From NCBI GenBank assembly GCA_002189035.1, contig NEEC01000019.1, positions 62,001-126,000 of the forward strand: 64,000 nucleotides of DNA, given 5' to 3'. Every line of letters starts with the position of its first letter. Position 1 is the first letter of the stretch. The stretch is from Utricularia gibba (Eukaryota; Streptophyta; Magnoliopsida; Lamiales; Lentibulariaceae). Positions 38,498 through 51,329 of this stretch are shown in pieces. The notes under the pieces are model-generated. The model saw only the letters and a program-made list of their open reading frames with translations. It had not been told where the DNA came from and did no database searches. Position numbers and translations under genes: made by a program.

Positions 38498-41010
38498 TCC
38501 CCTCCTCAAGCCCAAAAGCCTTCAGATCCACAAACCCTAGCCTTTGCAGGAACTGTTCATACTCTTCCACTCCCAGCGGCTTCATAAAAAGATCTGTGAC
38601 TTGCAACTTCGTCGATACATACACAGGTTTTAGCAGTCCATTCTTGAAGCACTCTCTCACTACATGGCAATCCACCTCTATATGCTTGGTTCGCTCGTGG
38701 AAAATTGGGTTCTCCGTGATTTGAATCGCTGCCTTGCTATCGCAGTGTAATGGAATTGCTCCATTGTTGGGGTACCCAATTTCTTGCAACAGATACGTTA
38801 TCCATTTCAATTCGCATGTTGTAGTTGCCATGCTTCAGTATTCGGCTTTTGCCGATGATCTTGATATAGTGGCTTGCTTTTTTGTCTTCCAAGACACTAA
38901 AGCTGATCCAGAAAATACAGCAAATCTTGTTAAAGATCGTCAGGTAAGAGGACATGCTGCCGAGTCGGAGTCACAAAACGTGCTGAGAGCCATTGTCCCT
39001 CATGGATAGAACAATCCTTTATGGAGGGTCCCTTGTAGGTATTTTGCTACCTGAATTGCAGCACGTCTGTGTTCTTCGCAAGGGCATTCCATGTACTAAC
39101 TAAGAGTTTGCACGTAATAGGATAAGTCAGGCCGAGAGAAGCCTAAGTAGAGAAGATACCCCACCAACCTTCGGTATCGTAGGGGTGACTAGTTTTCTTT
39201 CCCTGTATTGTCTGAGAATCTGAATCCCCTGAGCAGTGAGAGCAGCTATCCATTATCCTTAGATAAGCTTAAGTCTTTGATGATAGACGTCGCATATCTT
39301 GTCTGACTGATAAAGATTCCTTTTTCATTTATGTGAATTTGTAGCCTGAGATAATAGCTCGCCTCTCCTAGGTCTTTGATTGTGGACCAGCTGTGAAGTG
39401 CACTCTTCACCGCTTGAATTTCTTCGAGTGAATTTCTAGCAAGTAGTAAATCGTCTACATAGACTAATTGAACAGAGATTTGCTCGCCGTGTCTTTTGTA
39501 GAACATGCATAGATCATGATGGCTTTTTATTTAACCGATGGTTTCTAATTTTGAGGTAAGCTCACAGTTCCATTCTCTTGAGGCCTACTTTAATCCATAA
39601 ATAGGTTTTAGTAGCTTGCAAATCTTGTTACCTGCAAGGTAACCAGGTGGAGGTTTCATGTAAACCTCTTCTTCTAATTTACTGTGAAGGAATGCATTAT
39701 TCACATCCACCTGATGCAAAAACCAATCATGCGCCAAACTGTCAAAGCCAATATTAACCTTAAACTCGTGGCCTTGGCTGTAGGTGAGAAACTCTCTTTA
39801 AAGTCTTGGCCCTCCTTTTGGGAATAGCCCTGGGCTACCAACCATGCCTTCCTCCTCTCCAATGTCCCATCGGGATTTAATTTGTGTTTATAAACTCATT
39901 TGCTGCCTACAAGGTTGCGATTTGGAGGGGATCTACAAGAACCCAAGTTTGATTGTCTTGAAGAGCCTTCTCCTCAGCTCTCATGACCAACTGCCAACAT
40001 GGATCGTCCCTGGCCTCTTCAAAGGTATGGGGCTCTGGTTCCACTGAATTCCAATCCTCTGTCATGCATACATAATCTTGCATCCAAAGAGGCTGCACGG
40101 GCCGTCGTTGACCTCTTCTGATGGTTGGTGTCTCAGGTGGTGATTCAATGATATCATCGTTCTCATTGGAATAACCATGCGATACCTCTGGCTCTTCTAG
40201 TATAGGATTTGGTTGGGATGCTTCTGGTGAGTATTCTGATGCTGCATCACACGGTGATCCCGGGTCTGTTCGAAAGAGTTGAGTGTCCAATAGCAGTAGC
40301 ATTCCAAAATCCTCACTCGCTGTAGTACACGCTTTATATGGGAAGAATTCTTCATAGAAGATGACGTCTCTTGAGACTAGCACGGTACGTTGCTCTTGAT
40401 CAAATACTTCATATTCCTTTTTTTCAGGAGCATAGCTTATGAAGATCCCTTTCTTTCCTCTTGCACCAAATTTGTCCAGATTCTTGAGAGGGTCTGTATA
40501 GAAGCACAAACAACCAAAGGTTTTAATTGTTGATAAATCTAGTTGTTTCTTGAATAGGTACTCCACGGATATCTTGCCTCCCAAAGTGGTCTTGGGCAAG
40601 TGATTGATGATATACATTGCGGTCAGCAAGGCTTCGCCCCAAAGGTAGGCAGGTGCATTTGACTAGTACATTAAGGCCCTTGCAACCTCCAGAAGATGTT
40701 TATGCTTCCTCTCTACGCGCCCATTTTGCTCTGGTGTATGTACGCAGCTAGTGTAGTGTAGGATGCCTTTATTTCCAAAGAATTCCTTGAGCTCTTTGTT
40801 GATAAATTCACCACCGTTGTCACTCTGGATGATTTTTATCTACTTGCTGAATTGCCTTTTGATCTTGGTGACCAGATTCTTGATCACAGGGATGGCTTCA
40901 GACTTGTACTGGAGTAGGCAAGTCCAAGTTGCATGGCTCACGTCATCCACCACAGTAAGGAACAACCGAGTATTGGTAATGGTGGATACCTTGTAGGGTC
41001 CACCACATCA
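38498..41010 (-). pseudogene. Copia pol: integrase, reverse transcriptase and RNase H fragments
   Basis: Reading the minus strand: the integrase core near 41005-40640 gives G-P-Y-K-V-S-T-I-T-N, S-D-N-G-G-E-F and H-T-P-E-Q-N-G-R-V-E-R-K-H, with an in-frame stop. The frame at 40629-39907 holds the integrase C-terminal part and linker (F-G-C-L-C-F-Y-T) and the start of reverse transcriptase. The frame at 39506-39246 carries the catalytic Y-V-D-D. The frame at 38831-38500 is RNase H (C-D-S-K-A-A-I-Q-I, then H-I-E-V-D-C-H). Frame breaks lie between each pair. Confidence 0.85.
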
Positions 41011-42508
41011 ATGATTGGCTCTAGTACAAGTGGGAGATTGTTAGTGTATGTGTTCTAGAGACAATCAACTCATTGGCAAATCTTATCTTATGATATTTAC
41101 TTTGAATTGTGATCAAATTTATATCATTGATAAAATCCTCTACTTAATCTATGTGCTATAGAAATTATGATGAGATCATAATGTGAGATTCTTCAAGCAC
41201 TCATGATCAAGTTAAAAACTCCCTAGCTAGAGTATTTGTGAAATGAGGATATCACAAATACGGATAAGCTCGCACACATTGAGTTCCCTAAATTGTTTAG
41301 ACAATGGTTCTCACAATTGATGTAATGAGATTACTAGAACCTATGTGTGGGTGTCGATTAGAGAATCGATTCACTGGATGACTCATCTTTGAGATGCTAC
41401 TATGGGAAGCTAACCAAGTGTCAGTAGCAAGATCTCGAATATGACAGCCGTGCAATTAAGCTTAGACTTGAGGTCAACAAAGTTATCTTGATCTTAGGCT
41501 CACATTTTCGCTCATTACTAATGAGAGCCTAACCATGGCTTGCCTAGTATGGATGAGTAGGGATGTGACTCCTTAAGGTTGGAGATATTTGATTGATCAA
41601 TAAAGGATTCATCACTCATGTTAGCGATGAGATCATATCTCAAGTAATTGCATCAAAGCCTAACAGTAAGTCCTGGGCCCAAGGTAATGACACTCGAATT
41701 GTTTGAGTAGGTCATTGAGTGTTAGTGCTTGAATGCAATTATAAGTTCGATACATCAGAAAGACACACACCCATGTTCTAGTATCGAATGAGATATAAGT
41801 ATGATGAAAGCTGTTCATTGCATGGTGGCTGGTCATGGAAAGACTCAATCAGTTCACCTGATTATTCTTACATCTTGGGGATCATGATATGTTGCTAGAC
41901 ATCACTCATGATCGATAATGATGGATTTGATTAATTAAGAGTTAATTAATAAATCCATTATTACGGCCTTGATTGAAGAAGCCTATAGGGTCATACACAA
42001 TAGTGGAGTCACTCAACGATATAAAATAGAATGACACAATTACATGAAATGTAATTGGTAAAGTGGATAAATTAAATTGAGAGTTATTTTGAGATTAATA
42101 TTGATTAAATTTAAAATAAAAGATCATATATAAATAAGATTTGGAACATATACATATCTCCACAAGATAAGATCTTTACAGAGATATGATTTGATATGTT
42201 ATCATATATCTATCAAAAAGATTTAGATCTTAAGATCTGCTCCAAGGAGGCGTTTTTCTCTACTAGCACCTGAGGAATTCGACCAGCATTCAAGAGCCTT
42301 GAGAAGGTTATCGACGGAGTGCTCCACGTGTGGATACCATAGAGGCCGTCTGTTATTGGCGGCTCGTGAACAACGGAGTCATCTGAAAGGTATTTTAGAA
42401 TCCCTTTGTCTAATGTATACCGTATTCCAAGATCTGCGTTGGGGGTTTCTGAAAATTTTTAAAATTCCGCTGCTTTTGAGACATACGATGTCTACGAGAA
42501 ACCCTACA
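41011..42508 (+). repeat. LTR of retrotransposon family 1, copy B, with polypurine tract
   Basis: A plus-strand LTR from 41039 (TGTTAGTGTATG) to 42508 (CCCTACA), about 1470 bp. It is nearly the same as copy C (52857-54316) and the reverse of copy A. Just upstream, CTAGTACAAGTGGGAGAT at 41021-41038 is a classic copia polypurine tract, so this is a 3' LTR with only ~30 bp of internal sequence left. It sits in the minus-strand copia element between gag and integrase, giving a nested order with this family inserted later. Confidence 0.8.
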
Positions 42509-42509
42509 C

Positions 42510-43670
42510 CGTTACCCCTATATTAATAATCCAAACACTGTTGTTAAAAAACAATGATGTAGTCTCTTTACCTGAGATGTGCATATGACTGGTGGAATGC
42601 TCCTGTCCTTCTTCAGACTTTGTGTGCACAGAATGAAAGGTCCGTGCATTAGTCTTTAGTTCCATGATCTTCTTGAGTTGATCTTCCCATACCTTACTCC
42701 AATTATCTCTATGTATTTCTTTGAAGCGATCTGACACCCCATGGATGAGGAAGCATGTATCATGAGTGTGCTCATCAAGGTGACATAAGTCAAATTTCCT
42801 TGGTATTTTTGGGTGGGTGGATGTTCCCCCCCATTCCCAGGTTTTTTTTTTCACTTGCACCAAGTCTCCTTTTGTTTTGTACGATCATAACACTATGTTG
42901 GATTTGCTTGCTCATGGATTCAATGATTTGTTTGTGTTCTTCTGTTGTCAACACCATGGATAATACGTCATTGATAGGTGGGAGTGACTTCATGAGAAGA
43001 ATTTGACTCCGTGTGATTTCAAACTCTGGACCCAAGCCCATAAGAAAATCAATGACAAAGGTGCTCCTAAAAATTTCAGACACTGGTACTTGCATCCCAT
43101 ATGAGCAGATCGATGGAGGTAAGGCAGCTGTGTAGTCTTACTACAACACCTTCCTTTTCATATAGTAATCACTGACTGATAGGTTCCCCTGTACTAGCAT
43201 CGCTAACTCTCTTTGTATGTCATACAGAAGTGGTCTGTTACTTGTCCTGTACTTTTCTTGGAGCTCCAACTAGAGTTCCCTAGAAGTCTCACAGTTGGTG
43301 AAGGATGCATGCAGCTCTGGAGAGATGGAACTCATCAGCCAAGCCAACGCCATGGCATTGGCTTGAAGCCAGTCATCATAAAACGGGGATGACTCTTTAG
43401 GTGTTGGCAATCGCCCGTCAATTAGGGCCATCTTCTTCTTGGCTGAAGAGCAATCCGTATCCCCTTGCACCAAGCATTATAGTTTTTTGGAATCAGTAAT
43501 GTGGAGACAAGGGATTGGTTAGGATTCTCTGAACCATAGAGCTTTACTATGCTTGCAACTACTTTTGGAGTGAGTTGAGGAGTAGAGTAGCTCGAGTGTT
43601 CACTAGGAACAAAGTCCTCATCTCCCGGTGTACCATGATTCTCACTGGAGGTCATGGCGGTAATCAACCT
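42510..43670 (-). pseudogene. Copia gag fragments
   Basis: The minus strand encodes pieces of copia gag. Near 43600-43480 is the N-terminal L-Y-G-S-E-N-P-N-Q-S and L-I-P-K-N-Y-N-A-W block. At 43440-43275 follow L-I-D-G-R-L-P-T-P and A-L-A-W-L-M-S-S-I-S-P-E. At 43070-42940 the F-L-M-G-L-G-P-E-F-E block appears. At 42790-42680 is a degraded zinc-knuckle-like segment, D-L-C-H-L-D-E-H-T-H-D-T-C-F. Frames and stops interrupt it in several places. Confidence 0.75.
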
Positions 43671-43733
43671 CGCTCTAATATCATCACAAAGAAAGAGTGT
43701 ACAAGCGCACAACATGCGTTTCATTTATGTTGA

Positions 43734-43947
43734 CTTATATATCTAAACCGGAATGGTTCCAATATTTAATACAAGTTTCCTCTTGCTTTCTTCCACCATT
43801 TCTGCCTCGAGCTATTCTCCTTTTACTATCTCCTACGACTGGTCAGTTTTTTCTACCAAGGTCCCTTCTAGAGTGTTCTGATCGGTGCCTTTGGGGTCAG
43901 CATTTGGGCTTGTATGTCTTGTTAAGCCATTGGGTGTGCTGATAATT
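43734..43947 (-). repeat. 5' LTR of the copia element
   Basis: Partner of the repeat at 38291-38497. On the minus strand it precedes the primer-binding-like motif and gag. It may extend to about 43690, where the other copy is truncated. The right-hand border reads GCTGATA, aligning with GTTGATA in the other copy. Confidence 0.7.
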
Positions 43948-46850
43948 TCATCATGTTTGACATTGGTTCTTATAAGCATGTGCATTCATCAATCGTAGAT
44001 GAATCGAGGACAGCTAGATGTGGTTTCGCTCTTGCTAGTGCTTTAGATTACTTGAATTAATTAGCAACTTTTCTAACGTATGACTCTTAACCTTATCCTT
44101 TTGTGTTGATTTTGATGCAATTATGATGCTTTTTGGTTGTTTGATACTATGAAGGAATATGAACTTATATGTAGATTTTTATGTGGTCAACTAAGTTTAC
44201 CTTTTTGTAGAATAATAATTTTCATAACATTCGATGACTTGATGATTATTGGATAATTTTATATTATATTTTTGGGGTGCTATACGTTTTGAGAACGGAT
44301 CTCACCATTGTGAGTTAGGTTTGTGCTTCTACATACTTCTAATTTTGTGTTTTATGTCAATGTTGCAAGCTATGGACAAGATTCGATTAGAGAGTTTTAG
44401 TTGAAGAAAGCTTGATGCGTAGTCAATCATTGACAATGGCATTGGATTGATTAAGACATATGAGTCGTAATGGTTTTTTTCCACCCACATGGCATCATAT
44501 TTCTTTAATGATGATTTATTTTCCTTTCTATTGTTTACAAATCAAGTGAACAATCTTGGTAAAATTCTAAGGTCTAACATCAAGGATGGTTTTAGAGACA
44601 AAGTGCAGAAGGATGTTAAAGCCGGGCCTCAACATAGATGATTGCTAAGTGTTGTTTTTATAATAAATTTTAAATGAAATTAAAATATAAAACACTCAAA
44701 GGGTGTAATACAAATATCGATCACATGTAATTGATTTTGAGAGAATTATGTAGTTTGAAATCAAATATAAACTGTCATAATTTTATAATCAAAGTTACAA
44801 ATATATACAATGACAACAAACTTAAATGATAAATTTTAAATAAGATGATTGCTACTAGGATTAGAATTCTTTCCAATCATATTCACTATTTCCCATGCCT
44901 TTCAGATTCTTTCAAATACTCAGTTATTGGAATAAAGAATTATTTATATTCCCTTACACTCTCTTGAAAGATGGTATGATAATTGCCTCATGCAACTTCT
45001 TCTTGGATCATTGAAAAGATAAAAGGTACAGCCATCGATTATCTTTATAATCAAATTATGCACGTGTGTTCGAGTTTTGACAATGATTCAATAGTCTAAA
45101 TATGAGGTCAATGTTTGTCCATTACAATGGGAGATGATTACAAACAAAACACTTGTCTCCCTCAAACCATAAAGGTAGGAGTTACTGCATTTTACCATAC
45201 TCTTTGTGAAAATCTTTAAGCAGTGATCAGTTATATATGAATCTTGATTAAGAATCATTACAAAAAGACTGCAATACATAGACTTGGAGGCATGAGCTCA
45301 ATTGAATTTGAGAGGAAATGGAGAAGCAACTATGAAACATAATCAGTTGTGTTTTCTCCCTTTGTTACCACCTCCTCCTATTCCTACTATTACTAGATTT
45401 TGGACTAGAATTCTTATTATTTTGTCTTTTTATTTCAAATCTCTTCACCCCTTTGTGGAAACATCACCAAACAAAGCAGCTCTAATCCATTTTTTCCATT
45501 GCCATAAGTTAAAACCATGTAGTAAACTATAAGCGTTTATATAATAATATAGTGCAACTGGATATGAAATATTTTTTATAACATGGCGTGCCTTCAATTG
45601 TATCTAGAAACAACATATGCTTTACTTTTTAAATACAACATCACATTGCACCAGATATTGCACTACCAGAATTGCATTAAACTTGAAGAGGATTGCAGCT
45701 TGCAAAGTATTGTAACTTCACACAACACCATGTACCACTCTATCCTAAGCTTATTCCATTGTTCGCACAATGTAAAATTAAAAAGGATTAGTCATTTTTT
45801 TTTGTTTTTTAATTAAGCAAAGGAGGTTAATTTTATAACTTTACTTAAAAAACCATTAAATTTACCCTTTTCTAATTACATAACAACCATCTTATAATTT
45901 TAAATCCAAATAAATTACACTCATAATCCAATCATGAATTACCTTTAAAACACTCAAAATGTTTTTATTTAAATCTGAATAAAGTAATTTGAAATTAATA
46001 CCCAACACACAAACCAAACTAGCACTATACATACATCCTTTGTTGCATGTGCCTGAACTTTAGGCTCGTCTTTCACCTACATTCCTTACCTACTTGGAAG
46101 TTTGCAGTTGAAAATTCTTCAAATCAGTTTGTGAGGGTGATAAACGGGAAATTGTGACATGTCATTATAATGTAATTTCATATACCAAATATATTTATAA
46201 ACCTAATTCACAATCAATTATAAAAGAAATATGAGCATAGTGAAATTAAGATTGAACACAACAAGCATTGTGCTATTGTGTGGATGCTGACACATTCTAT
46301 TTTAGTCACGATTGAAGATTAAGTCTAAAGTATGATTAATAAAGTTCAATGATAAAATGCAGTAAAGCAATGCATAAGAAAATCAAATTTATGTGCAAAA
46401 GGAAATAATGTGATGTCTTGAAACTCACAGAAACAACTTGTCCATCACTATTTTTTTCCTATCCAAACATAAATCATGCCATATAACAAACAAGAATTCA
46501 AGTCTACGTAAACCCATGCTTTCCCCTAACCTTTGGTCTATGATAACACCATTTTTATAGTATTCTTCATATGTGTTTTTATGAGTGTTTACTATGCTTA
46601 AAAGTTTTTTTTGTGTGACTAATTGTTTCCTTTTGTATATCTAGTTGATAGGAATGTATTTATTATAAAAATAGACTCAGTTGGCAATAATTGAGCTGAA
46701 AAATCTAATGTTTCTCTCTAGTCTATGTTTAAATCTTAATAAGGTAAGAGTTAGTAATGAAAGTACACTTTCCGCATTGACAAGTCAAAAGGAGCAAAAA
46801 AAATTGATTGAAAGCGGCTTTTAATTGAAAGTAGCTAACCTCTAAAAAGG
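43948..46850. other. Gene-poor, AT-rich DNA
   Basis: I see no supported gene. Short frames (for example at 45302-45532 and 45583-45816) are AT-rich, have no motif and lie beside equally open frames on the other strand. The stretch at 44100-44600 looks like decayed transposon sequence but I cannot assign a class. Confidence 0.35.
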
Positions 46851-48846
46851 GAAGATATGGAACAAATATTTCCCTTTTAGAATCTCAAGGAATAGATGGA
46901 GATATTCTTCTGTTGAGCGGTAAAAAAAAAGGAGGAGGAAGGGAGCGAAGAGAAAGCTCGAAGCAAAGGAGAACGGTGGTTCTTTAGCAATTGCTCCGGC
47001 CGATTTCCAGATCTATATTTAGAGACCAGATTTAATATCCAAACTTTCAATTTTGGCCGATCTATGATCCATTGCAACCATTTGACATTTTATTTTTGTT
47101 TTTTGCTTTTCTATCCCTGATTTTTTATGGTAAATCTGCAAGTGCATAGAAACCGTCAAAGTAATAAAATAAGATTATATCAACAAGTAATTGTTATTAG
47201 AACTTTCTTTTCAAACAAAGACTGAAAAAGATTGAAAACAAAGAAAGATTTGGTTTTAAAAACAATAAGAAAAGTGGCTTTGGATCTAGAATCCATCTTG
47301 CTTAAAACTCGCTCAAACTTGTGTATGTAAACCTTGAGAATTGACCTGCTTGCACAAGTTCTAGAGGTGTTATTCTAAAATAATGCTACTTGATGACCGT
47401 TATAGCACCGTCCCTCGTTTATTGGGATTATAGAATCAACCATACCATCAAAGCCATTTCACCTCCTATGATAACCCATGTTTTCCCCACATCCAAATCT
47501 AACCCCTACACCTTACACCTCGTAGACAGAATAGAAAGAATGTGCTTTACCAACGATGTCTGATTGAGCCCTTCTCCTTAGGTGCTGGAGGCCAACCTTT
47601 AATTCTCTCAAACTCCCTTCGGGTTATGTGATACAAAAGAGCACGTTGGTAAAGAAAACGTTGCGAAAAACAGAATCAAAACTCAAATTAAATGTCGAAA
47701 AACATAGTAAAACAATCACACACGCAGGACTTGCGCAAGCAAGGCATCACCGCAGACCTTAGCCGCAAGCGCTCACATGCGCATGCTCGACTCTAAACAA
47801 TCAAAGTTGATGAAAAACGAAAGGAATGGAATCCAAAACATGCTAGGCTCGACTCTAAACCCTGAATTGAATCTCTGGTCGTTGACTCCTCCGATCTTTG
47901 AGTTTGGATCTTTATATAATGATGAGGAGTTGTCAGGCTTTCTTGATGGACTCACATCAAATCTTCCATCCAGATCTTCTAAGATTTGATATAGATCTTC
48001 TAGGATAAGACTAAATTTTCAAAGATAAGTTGCGAATCTTATCTTATCCAAGAATCTTTGACTGAGACTTCATTTGGATAGACCAAATCTTTGGCTCCAT
48101 CAAGCGAAGAACCAAGCGAGTGTGCAGTCTGGTCATGTCTTGTGAGATTCCGTAAGTCACTCAGTGCCTAACAAGAGTTTCTTCTTGTATGGTTGAAGAG
48201 AATGAAATAGGAACAACCGCACTGGTCATAATAGATCGACTTTCATGCTGAAGCAAGAACTAGCATGAAAGTTTTCGGGGAAGGACAACGTACTATGATA
48301 CTTTCTGTTTTGTCGAGCCCTACTTTGGTCTCTGGTTTGATGGTTGTATTCCAAAATCGTCTTAAAAAATCACAAAACACACTTTCCTTTCAAAAAGTTC
48401 AAAGTGGTATGAAAGATATCAAATTCTTCTAAAAATATAGGGAAAGTGAGATTAAAAGAATGCAAAACCTATCTACGTGAGTCCTAAAAAGCACAAATAT
48501 AAATGACACAAAATTACTTAGCAAATTTGAACAAGTTCTTGTATTTTTTGTATTTTCTATGCATTTCTTGCGATTCTAGTGCAAAGTTGTGAATGAGAAA
48601 TTTCCTATAGATGCTATTTAAGTTCTTCAATTCCAGCTCTTGAGTTTATTATGGCATCTATTCTTGCACTCTTTTTCCAACCTCCTAGGTGTTATAAAGT
48701 TGGGCTTAAGCCTAAGAACTTTTTTGAGTAATACAAGAGATAGATCCTAGTGTATACCCAACCGAATCACTTTCCTTTGCATTTTATTTGGATTCAAAAC
48801 ATTTTATGAACTCTTTTAACCTTGTAAAAACATTTTATAAACTCCT
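46851..48846. other. Gene-poor DNA, probable transposon remains
   Basis: Mixed-composition sequence with no supported gene. The two overlapping short frames at 47773-47989 on opposite strands cannot both be real and show no domain. The copy of the 730-1160 repeat begins at its right edge. Confidence 0.3.
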
Positions 48847-49260
48847 TAAACCCCTGATAACACATATTTTTGAATGTTTAGGAGTAAGAAAATGTCTAAT
48901 ATTTTGCTACAAAACTCAAGTTCTAGCATAAATTTCTATGCTTTTGCAATTAGTACTATAGTCGTGTGTTTTATTCCTAGTTGGGACTAAATTATGATTT
49001 AGGCCCAATCTCTATTTTAATTGTTTCTTGGAGCAATACAGCAATTGTTGGCCGACCCAATTCCCTAGGAATCAAAAAGAGAACAATGAAATTGTGAAAA
49101 ATATGAAGAAAAAGCCGAAGGAAGTACAATCAAATCTGAAAGAAGAAAAAAAAGAATTTTTGAAAATGATGGAAGAGAGGAGAAAAGGGAGTACCTTGAA
49201 CAACGGACCGAATACTTCTGGAAAAAATATCTCCTCATCATAAGAACACACAGAAGGAAG
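48847..49260 (+). repeat. Dispersed repeat, copy 2 of 2 (partner at 730-1160)
   Basis: Same order of shared phrases as 730-1160: TAACACATATTTTTGA, CTACAAAACTCAAG, CTAGTTGGGACTAAATTA, then a Lys/Glu-rich short frame (49028-49243). The acidic, Lys-rich frame also resembles the N-terminal part of the transposon ORF at 2-484, which suggests one repeat family covers all of them. Confidence 0.5.
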
Positions 49261-50039
49261 ACGATCTAGGAAAACGAGCTCCCTTTTGGAGATTTCTTCT
49301 ACTTTTGAAGAACACTATTTCTAGGTGAGACTAGTTCTAGTTTTCCTATGTCAACAATTTGATGTTTATGTTATGCATGTCATGTTGTCATTTAACTTTC
49401 AGAACAGAATGTGGGTTAGGATATGTTATGAAAATGATTTCATTTCTCTTGTTATGAGAGGATAAGCTGTTAGAGGGATGCCTTGAAACCAAAGGGGTGT
49501 AATGTGCTAATCAATCATTTGACCTTGTAATCTATAGATCACACCACTTCCTTATCAATCCAAGATAAATCCACGAGGGGAAAGGAGCGACATTCATTTT
49601 AACAACCATAATTAGAGGTAGACCAAAGATTAGGCAAAAACAAGAGTTTGTGTAGACCTAGACTTTTTCTTGTTAGATGTATGACTTGTGGTGTATGTAA
49701 AGTTTTTTTAGTAATAAGCATGCAAGTCCTGATAAAGAGAAATAAAATGAGTTTATAACATAGTATCAATAGCATGTTCATATCATAACTTGACAACAAG
49801 AAAATAAACATTAATAGAAAATGTAAATAGTTCAACATGAAATTCTAAATCATTTGCGATATATTTTTGGCAAGTAGTAATATTCCTAATTAGAAGAGAT
49901 TTTTAAAAATGAGCTAAGTTCTTGCATTCATCTCCTTCCCTTTTGTTCTTCTATGATTTTTTTCCTGAACTATTTAAAAATGAGCTCAACGTATATTCGT
50001 TAGTCTCTTTGTTTTACCATAACAAACACTTCACACCTT
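49261..50039. other. AT-rich spacer downstream of the copia fragment
   Basis: No gene is supported. The region lies on the 3' side of the minus-strand copia reverse transcriptase and should once have carried RNase H and an LTR, but I recognise neither. Confidence 0.3.
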
Positions 50040-50960
50040 CCCAATGTTATTTATCACAATTATAGCATATGCTATATCTGGTCGAGTGCAAATATAAGGA
50101 ATATCAGAGAACTAACAATAGAGGAGTAAGATACCTTGCTCATCATTTCTTTTTCAATTTCAGTTTTTGGTGACATTTGAGAAAAGTATTTCAGATGTCT
50201 AGGGAGAGGTCTCAAGGTTCTTTTGACTCTGTCTCTAGCGATGACTATTCCCAAAATTTTCTTGGTTTCGCCCAAGTTTTTGATTTCAAAGACAGCGGCC
50301 ATTTCTCTTTTCATATCTTGTATCAGTGTTTCGTTCGGATTGGCTATCATCATATCATCAACGTACAGCAGCAAAAAAATCATGGTTCTGATTTTGCTTC
50401 TAGTAGGCACAATGATCTCCTTCACATCTTTTAAATCCAGCCTTTTTCATGAAGGTGTTGAACTTGTAATATCATTGATGAGGTGCTTGTTCAAGTGCAT
50501 ACAAACATTTTCTAAGCCTACACACAAGATCCTCTTTTCCATGTTCGAAAAATCCTTCTACTTGTTTCATATATAGCTCTTCTTTCAGGTCGTGAGGTAG
50601 AAATGCCGTTTTTATGTCTAACTGTTCAAGTTTCCAATCAAAGTGGGTAGTTAGGGACAATATAAGCCTTATTGTGTTCAACTTCACGACAGATGAGAAG
50701 AATTTTTCATAGTCTATGCCTCTCTTTTGCCAATAAGCCTTTATCACCACTCTTGCTTTATGTGTAACACTTCCTTATGAATTTTGTTTCAGCTTGAATA
50801 TCCATTGGTTTTCGACTGGTTTCAGTAGGTAACTATCAAATGAGTCCATGGCTTCCTTCACCGTCTACGGTTCTCCTTCTTCCATTATTAGGCAATATCA
50901 AGCATATCCTCTCTACTTAGGTCATATTCAGATTTAGGATATCTTGATGAGGGAACATGT
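50040..50960 (-). pseudogene. Copia reverse transcriptase fragment
   Basis: On the minus strand, 50750-50470 reads W-Q-K-R-G-I-D-Y, L-E-Q-L-D-I-K-T-A-F-L and Y-M-K-Q-V-E-G-F, the start of copia reverse transcriptase. The frame at 50425-50072 carries the catalytic L-L-Y-V-D-D-M-M-I-A and L-G-I-V-I-A-R-D. At 50090 a one-base shift is needed to read I-C-T-R-P-D-I-A-Y-A, the conserved link to RNase H. Both ends are truncated. Confidence 0.85.
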
Positions 50961-51329
50961 AGTCTTGACGATCTTCTCAGGTTTGGAACCCCTATTTGAT
51001 CTTACATCAAAAGGCTCACAGGTGGTTGTACCTAGCTTTTCAATTTTTGTTGTAATTTTTTTTTGATTACATCATGAATATTTTAATCATTTCTTTTAAA
51101 GAACTTCCAGAACTCCCTCCAGCATTGCCTTGATTTAAGACTCTAAACTATTGTTGGTTCTATAGGTTTTGGTGACCCATTGTTGAGCTCTCCCCTTATA
51201 ATTTTCATTGTTATTCTAATGAAAATTTGGATGATCTCTACAACCTGAGTTGTATGTATTTGAAAATGGATTATACTTCTTTCTCTGTTAGAGATCTAAA
51301 CATCCCATAGCCTTAACATACTCTTTTTT

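Larger units (their letters stand above)
38291..43947 (-). mobile_element. Ty1/copia retrotransposon, decayed, split by a solo LTR
   Basis: Short direct repeats of about 210 bp bound the element (38291-38497 and 43734-43947). On the minus strand, reading from the right, there are: a primer-binding-like TGATATTAGAGC near 43677 (compare the usual copia TGGTATCAGAGC), gag at 43660-42510, integrase and reverse transcriptase at 41005-39240, and RNase H at 38831-38500. A purine tract GAGGAGGGGA (rc of 38499-38508) adjoins the 3' LTR. The protease region between gag and integrase is missing, and 41039-42508 is instead an opposite-strand LTR of another family. Frames are broken throughout, so it cannot move on its own. 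Confidence 0.8.

Noticed and set aside
38282-43970. Target-site duplication around the copia element (ATCATGTTTGA on both sides)
   Set aside because: The shared phrase is longer than the 5 bp expected for copia, does not abut the LTR borders equally, and may be chance similarity.
47773-47989. Overlapping 60- and 70-codon frames on opposite strands
   Set aside because: No motif in either, and both sit in non-conserved sequence; likely chance.
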